DNA from: Paratinospora sagittata
Taxonomy: Eukaryota > Streptophyta > Magnoliopsida > Ranunculales > Menispermaceae
DNA: 64,000 nucleotides
Direction of reading: 5' to 3'
Assembly (NCBI GenBank): GCA_035771175.1
Contig: CM069597.1
Location: forward strand, 46,389,212-46,453,211
The position numbers and the translations under genes were made by a program. The notes under the pieces were generated by a model. It was not told the origin of the DNA, did not search any database, and was given only the letters and a program-made list of their open reading frames with translations. Below, piece by piece: positions 25,168 through 36,230 of this stretch (positions are counted from its first letter, which is position 1; the number at the start of each line of letters is the position of its first letter).

Positions 25168-25486
25168 TTGCTTATTTTCTAAACAAATCAAACGAAAATG
25201 AACATACATAAACAAACAGATAGTAAAATAGAGATTCGAAAAAGAAAAAGAAAAAAAATGAATAGATAGTAAATACACCAGAATCAATGGCCTCATCAAG
25301 CTATTGAAATAGAGTACATCACCGAGTCTCCATGAGAGACCTCAGATGGTACGGACAATTCTACATATCACCGGCCATGGTGCAGATTTAATGAGTTTGG
25401 GAGACGGAGAATCGATACAAACAAGATCTGAAGAAGAAAAAAGCAAACAGATAGAGGAAATCGACCACCGACGGGATTAAAGAAAA

Positions 25487-25495
25487 CTAGGGTTT
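25487..25495 (-). promoter_or_regulatory. Telo-box (AAACCCTAG)
   Basis: The minus-strand motif lies about 55 bases after the TATA box; an AACCCTAA on the plus strand near 25580 is a second one. Telo-boxes mark plant ribosomal-protein and snoRNA promoters. Confidence 0.5.
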
Positions 25496-25548
25496 TTTAA
25501 GTGATCGGTGCGTCAAGTGAGATGCTATAGTAGAAAGCAGAAGGGTGC

Positions 25549-25556
25549 TTTATATA
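25549..25556 (-). promoter_or_regulatory. TATA box of a minus-strand transcript
   Basis: TATATAAA on the minus strand, in ctctatataaagc. A start near 25520 would give a transcript running through the snoRNA candidate at 25167-25071. No long coding frame follows, so the host is probably non-coding. Confidence 0.5.
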
Positions 25557-26205
25557 GAGATGAAGTGGTCTAACAATCGAACCCTAATTCAATGAAATTA
25601 CTCGAGTGTCACTATTTGTTGAGATATTTACAGAAATACCTGTCAGCAAATCCCTTGTTAGACACTCATGGCCACGGGGACTCGCAAAAGTTTACCTGCC
25701 CCAACATAAAAATTAGAATCACATGTATTAAATAGCTCCAATTAATTAAGAAAATTATTTTGTTTTGATTTCGATTAATTGATTTGTTTTTTTAATTGTT
25801 TTGAGTTTATTAACCTTTATAATATTTTTGTACGTTTATTTTATAGTCAAGCGGTTGTTGGTTTTGTTTTTAACCTTGTGACTTGCATAGGTGGATGCTA
25901 TGTGTTAAATCGAAGAATGTATGTTAATTTTCTATTGTATGTGTGACCCATTTGAAGGCTTGCAAATGCAACAAAAATGGAAGTTAGTGAAAGAATTTCA
26001 AAAGCAGAAGCAAATTTTCGTTTGCTTGAGAAACCATTTTTGCATCTCCAGTAAATTTAACACAGAGAAAACTTAATATGAGGTAATTTCATATGTAACA
26101 GATAACTCTGTTCTGAAAATGAGATACGAAAACAAGCGTTCAAACATGCATGCATTTGGCGAACTTTAGTACATGCATTCACTTTACAAAACTAAACCTT
26201 CAAAA
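25557..26205 (-). other. Spacer between the transporter's 3' end and the snoRNA promoter
   Basis: It should hold the 3' UTR of the metal transporter and the upstream promoter of the minus-strand non-coding transcript. Apart from the telo-box near 25580 I see no further feature. Confidence 0.5.
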
Positions 26206-29200
26206 TCAAGGTTGACTATTGGGTAGTCTACTAAGAACAGAATGCTCTGGTTTATGATCACACTCGAAATCAAGATGCACGAATGCCCGTTCGACTTCTG
26301 GAAGTTCCTCAATCTTTATCTGCAAGGACTCGCCAATTGCATGAGCTTCTTTTAATGGCAAGTCTTCTGGTAGTTCTATATCAACCTATTTCAGAAAAAA
26401 ATTGTCAAATATTAGAATCACTTAATTTCAAAGTTAAATTTGACGTGAAAAACTGCGCACGTTACGATTGGCGAACCTCTACAAAATACAGAACGCCAAA
26501 AGTGTAGGCCCGGACAGTGTCAACACGCTTGATCTTAGGGTGGTGTCTTATGACAAGGTATGTCAATTTCTGCAAGACTTCTGGAGGTGCTGATTGTCCC
26601 ACCAATGAAACTGCATAGTAGAATTGTTAGAAGAAGATTACGGACTAGAGCAGAACAAGTAATAGATAAGAAAAACCAAAAACGTGACGTTAGAACTCTG
26701 TTTTGTTTCTTGTTTTAAATTTGATCACTAGATCTTAATATTTTTGGTAAACTATCAGGTGTATTTGAAAATAGAAATACCGCATGGCAACTTGGAAAAT
26801 TGCGGCTTTACAATAAGGGAAACCAACACAAGAATCATGTTACTTGGATAAAGCATGAAAGGGCTTGAGGCGTTAGTTGAGGTTGATGGGCTTGAAATAC
26901 CCAGAGATAAGAAGATTGGTATTCAGTCAAACTTGCCAGCCTTTGTGAACTTGAATGATGAACAAGTAGTAAACATGTCCATGGCATTTGTCAGAGATGA
27001 AGATGTTGAGATTGGTGGTTCAATGTCCACAGAGCACAAAAATCAGAAATTTCTCTATCTGAGGAATCTAAGTGGGTCCAATACTGGTTAAAATGGAAGA
27101 GAGAATATCACAAGCATGTGAGGAGAAAACAACAACAACAACGTTACATCAAGGCTGGATAAGGGCACTAAAAGGACTAGAAAAAGGATTAGATTGCACT
27201 CATTGCTCAATGGCTTGACACATGGTATGCAAACTATGAGGTCATGGGTGCAAACTACATCAGTACCTATAAAAAATATATAATTAATTAATTAGTCTCT
27301 AACTCTAAATCTTTAATATTAAGAAAATATTTTCCACTAGTTGTGCAATACCTAAAAGGAACCTAGTAGCTATACACCACAGATTGTTTAGTTTTTTTTC
27401 AAATAAGAAACAATTCACGGACTAGCTAGCTGATAAAATCTATTCCATGTAGTCAAACCAGGAATTTCACCAGAAAGACATTGCAGAGCTCAACTACACA
27501 AAGGGGTTGCAAAAAAATTCAGTATGCAAAATATTCAAAACTTTGCATCAGAATTAAAAAAAAAATGATAGAAGGATAAAAGGAATTACTCTTTATCTGA
27601 AGTTAAATGATTCACCGAACCATTTATTGCTGAACTATTTTGCTCCAAATTTTCTCTTTTTTTAACATCATGTGAAACAATTGTTGCTCTGCTTTCTTTT
27701 TGTCCGTGAAAGCACTTCTTGTAGCAACAAGTAAACTTATTCATCTATCTGAAAATTTAGAACATGTTCGTCTAAATTTTCTTACCTTCGAATATTTGTT
27801 ACCTATTGTGTCATTAAACCATGAGTCGTACAATTAAACTTTGGAAGAGAGGGATTGAATAAAAGACTAAGAAACAGAACTTAAAGAGTATCAGAAATTT
27901 CAGTTGGCTTCATGCCTCAGAGACATAACTGAAACCATTTTTTTACACAGGCAATTAGTAGAAAAACTCAGAGAATAGACAAAGGATGTTTACATGGAGG
28001 AAGCCTACTGAAAGGATATTTCAAGAGATTATTGGTGGGCTTTAGAACTCGGGAAAAAAAATTCTAGGTTTAAGGCCTTAAGTTGTCATTGTAGTTTCCT
28101 TTGGACATTTGATCCATTTTTTTTAGCTGTGATGTAACAAGAAGATTCTTCTTTATTTAATGTTTTACATTTTTCTTGAATTGATTTATCATAATTTCTG
28201 TCAGAGAAAAGAAAAGAGGCATTTTTTTCTTTTTTTTTAATGCACTCAACAAAGTTTTTCACAAAGTTGGCCAATCCATTGATTGGTGGAACCATATGGT
28301 TTTCAAAATGAACCAGGAATAATTCTAAGCAACTTTGTAAGAACTGTGAATGAAATCTAATGCAAGAGGCAGTCTTTGGTGAAATCTTAAAATGTGTGGA
28401 AGGAAACTGGTTACCTGCATTTTCCATAACAGTTCCAGACCAATTTGTAATTGTATACACCGCAAGGACAATAGCACCAGCAGGGTCAATCCACCAGTAG
28501 AACTTATCACCAAATACAGCAGCAACTAATCCTACTACATTTGTTACCACATCAAAGTAGTGATCCTGTACATTAGTGTTGGAGAAATGTTTAGTTTCTA
28601 TACGATGCGAGTAAAGGTGCCAAGTAAATATGTTGAGAAGAGACCTTTGCATAGGCACGGACAATCTTGTTTCCAGAGCTTCTGCAGTATAACCAAAGGG
28701 CAAGTTTCACTACTGTAGCTGACAGCATAATTACATATAACCACACCAATTGCACTGAGCTCATCTTTCCAGATGGTTCATCTTTGATCAGTTGTTCTAC
28801 AGCTTGGACTAGCACTTGAAAGCCTGTAATTAGGAAGTGTATTAATTGAAGAAATCTCTGTTATAATGAAATTTTTGTTTCAAATAAATTAAAATAAAAC
28901 CACCAATTCATGAATCATGATAAACAAATAGAAAATAGAACCTTCATGTTTCTGTCCACACTGCACGTAACCTTCAATTGGTTTGATACAGAATAACGCT
29001 AACTTAGCTAACATCTCAGTTCTGCATAAACAATTGCAGTCATTCTTTTCCATTTTACTCTAGTTTAGTTTCCTGTAACTTAGTCTGATATCATTCAGCA
29101 TATGTGACGAATTCTCGACAAGGTAATGAAATGAAGGAACGTTTATTTAATTTCTATCTATTTCATCATACAAAAGCCCATAAAGGATCTCAAGATTCTT

Positions 29201-31407
29201 ATAAAAAGAGCATGAAGAGATTACTACTGGCAGAAAACATGCGTTAGGTAAAGCAACAAAACATGTTTACCACCTTCTCTGAAAGTAATTATCTTCCTAT
29301 GTTATAGCTTCAAAATAGCGTTTAAGAAAAATAGCATGCTACTGATGACAAGAAAGTAACTGGCTATAAGTAGAAAGGAAAAAAAAAAAACAATATAGTT
29401 TAGAAGTTATAACTTTTAAATGGCACAAGGCATGTGCATCTAGCTGGTTTTGTCGTTAAAAAAAAAAGTTGTCCCCTAAAAAACACTTTCAAGTTCCAAC
29501 AGAGATAAAGATTAAGAGATGGTGAGGATACAATCACATACCAAGTGTAGCCATGATTGCAGCAAATATGATTATGCCCACTGGTTGCACCCGCAACTTT
29601 CCAATAGGATACTTGTAGATATTTATATCTTTCATTGACAAGTGAGTGAACCAGAGAATACCACCAGCCATGAGATCTAGTAGAGAATCCAGTGTTGAAG
29701 CAGCAATAGCCAAGGAACCACTCTTTATTGTAGCATAAATCTGCACTTCACAATACATGATGAGGTTTGATGCTATAATTGTCAAATCATAGAAGCATAA
29801 TTACAGGTTTGTATCAAGAGACTAAATGAAATGCTTTACTTCATGAATATCCTTATCCTGATTATTAGGCAGATCTGTAACAAATATACAAATATTAAAT
29901 TGACAGAGAAAATGGCAGTAGAATACCTTAAATGCTAGCAAGATAATATTGGCATAGTTAGAGATCCTCATTGCTCGTTCATTTTCCACTTGTTCTGCAT
30001 CATGGTCTCCCTCCCCATCAGTACCACTGGATGTTTCAAGGGAGTCAACTTCCTCAAATGATCTCAATGTAGCAAATTGTCTTTCATAGTATTCCTTTTC
30101 TCCTATAAACAATAAAAAAATAACAAGATTAAGCCAAACAAATGCAATATTGAAAGGTCACAGATATCATTAAGAATAAATCACAATTTTAGCAAACACT
30201 CCATCCTTTGTAGATAGAAAAAATGAAGTTTGTAGTGCATCTAGTTTATGATCATGAATTTATGATATTGAGGTAACCCTTTTCTCTAATTTCAAAGCTT
30301 GTGCCCTCTTTTTTTATATGTAAATCCATTACACCATCAGCTTCCGTACCTTATTCTACCCGTTCCATCCATCTATATGAATCAAAACTAAGGCCAAGAT
30401 GCCTTGACTTTGCGACACAACAAAGAATCAACTAGAGTAATACACTGATGAATCTTGCAGAGTCAATTATCTCGTCATTTAAATTAACAATCATTTGGTG
30501 ATTGCCTCAAACAATGGATCTTCTTTTGAAAAAAAAACAGTTGAATTTCATTAATAAACAATTTTGGAAGAAAAACAATAGACATGGCCATGACTCACTT
30601 CAACAGAAGCAATTTTTTGATAATCAGAGTACTAACAAAGTTCTCAGAACAATACTATTAGATAGTTGTGGAATCAATATGTCATTAGCATTGCATTAGA
30701 TAGATATGTGAAGAGTGTTAGACACCAAGCATATAATTACGAGATGCATTGACAAATAAAAACCAAGTGTTCAAGAAACTTATGTTTTTAATAAGCCATG
30801 TGAAAGAGATAGCATCTACTACCTTTGTTTATAGCAACAAAACTCCCAAAAAAAAAAAAACTCATTAAAGATTAAAAAAGTTAATAGTTCTTACTAAAAA
30901 GATTGAAAATATCTTACAACTTGATGATCCAAGGCCTCCTCAGTCCTCACTACGCCAGAAAATCTCAAACCTTCGCAAAATGTAGTAAACTGATTCTTCC
31001 TATATATCTGTGATAACTTGATACATACTAATATATTATTGAGCCTTAAAATAGTATGATTTCATGTCTCTTTGTTAGCATTTATTTATATATTCTTCAT
31101 TCCTATTCGTCTCTTCTTCTCACTCTCTACAGGCATAGGCCATGACAGGAGATCTTACAGGTCATGATCAATCGTTTCTTAGTTGCAGAATCCAAAGAAA
31201 AAACCAAAAAAATTCAGCAAAATTACCTTCGAACAAGTCTTTGGTTTTGGAAAGATCAATCTGAGAAGGATTCTCAGGATCAAGAGCGGACTTGACCTTC
31301 TCAGGCAACTTTGAAACAAAATTGCTTCTCAGTGAACTCACTGAATTATACCGAATCTTCCTCATATCTTCTGCCAACAACACCTTCCTCTCTTCACCTT
31401 CTTCCAT
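26206..31407 (-). CDS. Metal tolerance protein, Mn-type cation diffusion facilitator (MTP9/10/11-like)
   Basis: Seven exons on the minus strand (31407-31227, 30102-29927, 29740-29542, 28823-28645, 28565-28415, 26610-26477, 26385-26206) join to 399 codons plus TGA. All introns are GT-AG and phases agree. The N-terminus reads [14 protein letters not shown] and then [16 protein letters not shown], typical of Mn-CDF proteins. The two metal-site motifs are DxxxD as in that group: DSLLD (137-141) and DHYFD (246-250). Hydrophobic spans fit six membrane helices, and the tail ([20 protein letters not shown] to [12 protein letters not shown]) is the cytosolic CDF domain. Family knowledge: proton-coupled Mn export into Golgi-type compartments or the vacuole. 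Nothing is missing. Which MTP number applies cannot be settled by eye. Confidence 0.92.
26611..28414 (-). other. 1.8-kb intron 5 of the metal transporter
   Basis: It contains a plus-strand open frame at 26855-27091 (78 codons; [16 protein letters not shown]... [14 protein letters not shown]) with coding-like composition but no family I recognise. It may be a captured gene or retroelement fragment. The rest is AT-rich intron sequence. The remaining introns (28566-28644, 28824-29541, 29741-29926, 30103-31226) show nothing of note. Confidence 0.5.
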
Positions 31408-31544
31408 TACTTCTCTTTCTCCTCACATACACAAACACTCGTTTTCTATGTTTTCAGAATCGGTTTCAACTGACGTAGTGTAGACGATGATGATGATTCA
31501 TGTAGTTGTGTTCTTCCCTAAACATGAATCGAAATAATGTATTT

Positions 31545-31551
31545 TTTATAC
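31545..31551 (-). promoter_or_regulatory. Candidate TATA box for the proximal transporter promoter
   Basis: The minus strand reads TATAAAAAA about 138 bases upstream of the ATG at 31407. A CT-rich stretch between them fits a plant 5' leader. Confidence 0.4.
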
Positions 31552-31559
31552 ACACACAC

Positions 31560-32886
31560 GCATTAATATATGATATGATATGATACATGATACATATCAA
31601 TTTGGGTTTGGGTTTTTGGATTGAGATGATGATGGCGCGGGTGATAGCGAGAATAGGTCCAAGTAGTTTTGTAAATTATGGGCGCCACTTGGCGCAAACG
31701 ACACGTTTTAATTCCTCTATAGTTTGGAACTGGGCTTGAATTACATGGATTCTTCTCGCACTTTATGTTTTACGAGGGAGACTGGGGATCTTGGCGTGTA
31801 GTACTGCGAGTGTGTGAGGGGGATTCAATGCTCAGATGGACACTTGCGCACCGAGGGTCAAGCGCGTGCTTCGTCGAATGGTGCGTTTAGTGGGTGGGTG
31901 TTAGTACCTGTTGGTTCGAAATTATAAAGTGGGCACGTGGCTACTTTTTGAGTTGATTTTTTTGTTTTCTTTCCAAACATATCAATATCACAATCATGGA
32001 ACAAAGTCATGGGGGGACCGACTAGCCCATTAGGCACAAAAATCAATTATTGATCCAATTCGAGTGCCTTAATGAAATAGACCTCGCAGATGTTTGTCTA
32101 ATTTTAATAATGTGTATTCAGATTTGTTTTACTTTTAATTTTAATAGTGTACATTTAAATTTTTTTAATTGAAGTTGAAAATTTGATTCTTTTTCTTTAT
32201 AAATAAGTGAGAATTTTTTCTCTCTTAATAAAAAGTGAGAGCGAAACCATAATAGGTAGTTCGCATGATCCTCATTTGATACTTTTATATCAATCGTTGC
32301 TCATCTTTTTAGTACTTGTCGTTGTGCTCGTATTCTTAGTCCTATTAAGGGGTCTCGCATTCCTCTAACTTCAGTATTAGCATCGTCTAATCTTGTATTA
32401 TCACTTAAAATAAAAAACAAAAAAAACATAAAATAGACTTCACTAGAAAATTAAAGGGTACCAGTAACAATTGTCTGATTACAAGAAGGATAGACTAGTT
32501 TTATCTCTTTTCGCACATTATATAATCAAGAGCTTTTTGTATTGAATTAGCATTTTCTTTCATAAAGAAATTGTTTATATTATTAATTATGCTTACATTC
32601 GGCTGTGATATATATATTTTTTAATTTCTCCTTTACTCTATATCATAAAAGTGTAAAAAAAAAAATTAAGTACAATCAAATAATCACAAGAAAATTATTT
32701 TAAGAAAATTATTTTAAATTTTATCAGCTATCAAATGAAGGACCATAAAATCAATTGTCATGGCCCAGCTCCCGATTAAATTAGAAAAGCCACCTATGTT
32801 TGCAATTGACTCTTTAATTTAACATATTAAAGAAAAAAAAAAAAGAAGCCCTAATTCATTAAAAAAATAAATAAAAAGGAACTAAC
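31560..32886 (-). other. Spacer between the two transporter first exons
   Basis: It is either the proximal promoter region or the first part of a long intron 1 if exon 1b is used. The sequence is AT-rich with no exon or clear element. Confidence 0.4.
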
Positions 32887-33112
32887 CTTTGATGAGCCCT
32901 TTAGTTGCAGAGAAATTAATGTTAAAAGGGTCTTCAGGATCCAACCCTGATCTAACTTTTGTGGGCAATCTCTCAAAAAAAGCACCTCTCAATCTCCTCA
33001 CCAGGCTTTGCTCATCCTGCAAAAACAAACCACTGTCCCTATTCTCTGCAATCTCAAACCCTTCCATCAATGGCGTCTTCATCGTGTCTCCTTCTTCCCT
33101 CGCCATTTTCAT
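32887..33112 (-). CDS. Alternative or orphan first exon of a metal tolerance protein
   Basis: From ATG 33112 it encodes 75 codons plus one base, ending at a strong donor (AAAG|GTTAGT). The peptide carries LRGAFFERLPTKVRSGLDPEDP, which aligns with [22 protein letters not shown] of the proximal exon 1 (31407-31227). Both end in phase 1 with a G, so either can splice to exon 2 at 30102; with this exon the protein would be 414 residues. No other transporter exon lies between the two. It may be an alternative promoter exon or the remnant of a tandem duplicate that lost exons 2-7. The N-terminus differs fully (KMAREEGDTMKTPLMEGF). Confidence 0.7.
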
Positions 33113-33594
33113 TCACCAGAACTAATCAGTTCTATGCAATGCCCAATGACAATGTGTTAGTTATAATATATTCAATAGCATTAAATGCGGAAAACGATTT
33201 TGAGCAAGTTGACCAGTCTTTATAATTATTATTTTATTGGTATTATGTTATATAAAGCTGCATATGTGATGCAGCTTGGTTTATTTTTTCTAAATAGGGA
33301 AATAGTTTATTTTATTTTATTTTATCTGTCAATTCACTCACCTACTATTTCTTATAGGGCAGAAGAAATAAGCTGTGTTTGCTCATATTATTGTGATCAG
33401 TTTTGAGGCATTATGGGCATTTTTCATGAAGTGGGGGGCAGCTGCTGCAAGGCTGCAACATGTGGGTGATGAGCTGAAACCACGTGGATAGATGTGTTTT
33501 GTGCCGTTTTGGTCCCATACATGTACTCATAGTAGGACACTTCCTTCAATCTTTTAATATTTTGTGAACAAATTTATAAACCATTAAAGACCAT

Positions 33595-33788
33595 GGCCTT
33601 ATTTGGGACCACGATTTTAACTGTATTACGTTAAAAAATTGGCTAAACGGAGTTTTTTTCGCTCTTTGAAAAATTGTCTTTTTGAGAGTTTTGTAGACGC
33701 CCGACTCGAACAATTTTTGTATTTTGACATTGCGTTTAGAAAAAATATATTTTTTCTTCTAATTGTTAAAGTTGTCACAAACAGGGCC
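33595..33788. mobile_element. Small MITE candidate
   Basis: The ends ggccttatttggga and gtcacaaacagggcc are imperfect inverted repeats of a kind common to plant MITEs. No target duplication was found. Confidence 0.35.
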
Positions 33789-34676
33789 TATATGAAATAA
33801 TAATTATTATACCTAATAGGTTTAATCTTTCTTTTTCTTTTTCTTTTTGAAGGGTTAGAATTTGGGTTTTTAATTGATTGCTAACTAAGCACCTCATACC
33901 CTTTTATTTTGTGACTTAGATACAAGATAAAATTTAAAAACAAAAAAAAAAAAATTGTTTGATCAGTTGAATTGAAAATTAATTTTTAAAAAAAATTAAC
34001 TGAAAAAAATCATGTTTTTTTTTTTAAAGAAAGAATATTATAAATATTTTTGAATACTACTACTTTAAATTTCATTACCTCTTATTTATGAAATTAACTT
34101 TGTAACCATTTGATATATTCATATATTGTAAATGAAATTTAATCTCCTCATTACCATTGGTAATCTACATAGGGAAGTGTTCATATTGTAAACACGAGGA
34201 TGAGATTTTTTTTTTTTCATTTTCTCTTATTCTTCTATTAATAAGCTTGCCCCCTTTTATTTGTCAATTAGTTTTAACTTTTTGCAATATGTTTGTAGCT
34301 ATCTCCTTTATTTTACAACAATTTTTTTTTTCTTTATACAATAAAAAACACAAAAAGGTTTTTTTTTTTTCTTAGTCATGATTCTTGTTTTTTTTTTAAT
34401 CATAACCAAAATTAAACCTTAATTGCCATTGAATTATTTAAAATGTGTAATTTAAGACAATTTAATGAGGACTAAGGTTATTTAATTTAGACTTTGGTAA
34501 GAACTTTAGTACATGTAATAGTTGGTCGATTTCCATTGCCTAGTAAGATGAGGATAATGAAGAATAGTGATTAGGGTACAAGACCATTTATAAACTTCAC
34601 CAATTTAACCACTTGCCCGCTTCATAATTTGGTGGCTATTATTATATTTTTTAGATTAGACTTTATAGGTAATCAA

Positions 34677-34884
34677 AGCCCTGTTTGGGAGTGGCGTCTT
34701 CGTTACCACCCGAAAATATTTTATTCCAAACACAATCAACAAACATAAAAGCAGGAAAGGCTCCTTCACAAAATCTTTGAAAAATCGTGTTTGAAATGTA
34801 AATGCGTACATGTCAAACGTCCAAAAATCACATTTACTTAAACTTTTTGCCACGAGACTTTCTTCACCCTCTTAAATAAGGCCC
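34677..34884. mobile_element. Small MITE candidate, related ends
   Basis: The ends agccctgtttggga and ttaaataaggccct are imperfect inverted repeats and resemble those at 33595-33788 in the opposite order. No target duplication was found. Confidence 0.3.
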
Positions 34885-36230
34885 TAGCTCGGTAGGGTAA
34901 AGGGAATCTCATTAGTATAATATTATAGATTGACAATAATTAATAATGCAATAAAGTAAAATGTCTTAGTTGTTAATAATTTATTAACTTTTCTGATAAT
35001 ATATAGTTCAAAATTATTCAATCAGACTTCATGTTTGTTGAATATTATTAGATTTAGACTTTGAAAGACAGATCATTAGCATTAACAAATTCTTTCAATT
35101 TATATATTATTCGTCTTTCGTGAGTTTCGTGTACTGGGTACATATTTTCATTTACTTTTGTACAAATTGAAAGGGAAATAAAAAAAACTAGTTAAAGCAT
35201 ATGCCTATTGCAATGTACAAAACATGACCAATGTGCATATAATTTAATTGAGAAAATACTTTAAAAAATCAACATCTGATAAATAAAAAAAATTAATTTT
35301 CTGACAGGCTCAAGTTACTGTTAGGCCAACACTTGTTTTTTACTGAGAATCTAGAACAGGTACAAGATAGTTGATCCAAGGTGAGTAGTTCCAAAAGCTA
35401 TGTCAACGGCAAGGTTTATGTATTTGTTGACTGGTCCTTTGGCAGGTTGCTTCAACATATATAATGGCATCAATTTTAAGTAGAATTAAACAAATGATTT
35501 TACAATATTTGATTAAAAAAAATCTCTAATAAATTAGGGATCTAAGCTTATAAAAATACATTTGTCCTTCTTCCTCTACTGATTAGGTGGGTGGCTTGTT
35601 TCAAACCATCACCGTTGAAGCATTGCATCATTTGGATCCCCCAACAACATTGTTTATTGTTGCCATCTTTGCTATAATAATATAAGTACTTGACACCTTC
35701 TCCTAACTTAGAAAAGATGCAAAGGTCATCCTCAGAGTCATCAATAGAAAATGAAGGAAAGACGGGATTTCTGGGAGTTAGCGGATGAGTTTCTGCAATC
35801 GAACTGTAATCGGAGAAAAAAGGTCAGTTCTTTCTTCGTCTTTGACCTAAATTTGAACGAAATAATTGTTTATAGAGTGCGCGGTACGCACCAGTGAAGA
35901 CCAGGCGGAGGAACGAACGGCGGCGTAATCGTCCAGAGGAACGAACGGCGGCTTCGCTGACGAGAACAGGAGTTGTCGCTTCAAAGATTGCAGGATCTGC
36001 CCCGCCGGCTGAGCCGAGCGATTCGTAGCTCGGCCTCCAGACATCAAAAAGTGAATATCTTTTCGATTCTTCGATTCCTTATCAAATCCTCTCGGATTTT
36101 CGCTCTTAAGCCGTTCTGATCTCAAAGAACGACTCGAGAACCTCGCAAACCTCGATCTGTAAAAGAGATTTGAAGAATTTAGGGCAAAAATCAGTTTAGA
36201 TCTGTGATTTGGGGGAGAAAGTGGAAGATA

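Larger units (their letters stand above)
33113..35742. other. AT-rich intergenic region with small MITE candidates
   Basis: It contains two short elements with ggcc(t/c)t(t/g)tttggg-type ends (33595-33788 and about 34677-34884), many poly(T)/poly(A) tracts and no gene that I can support. Confidence 0.5.

Noticed and set aside
28086..28703. Single-exon 205-codon protein
   Set aside because: It is exon 5 of the metal transporter read into the neighbouring introns; splice sites and family alignment define the real exon as 28415-28565.
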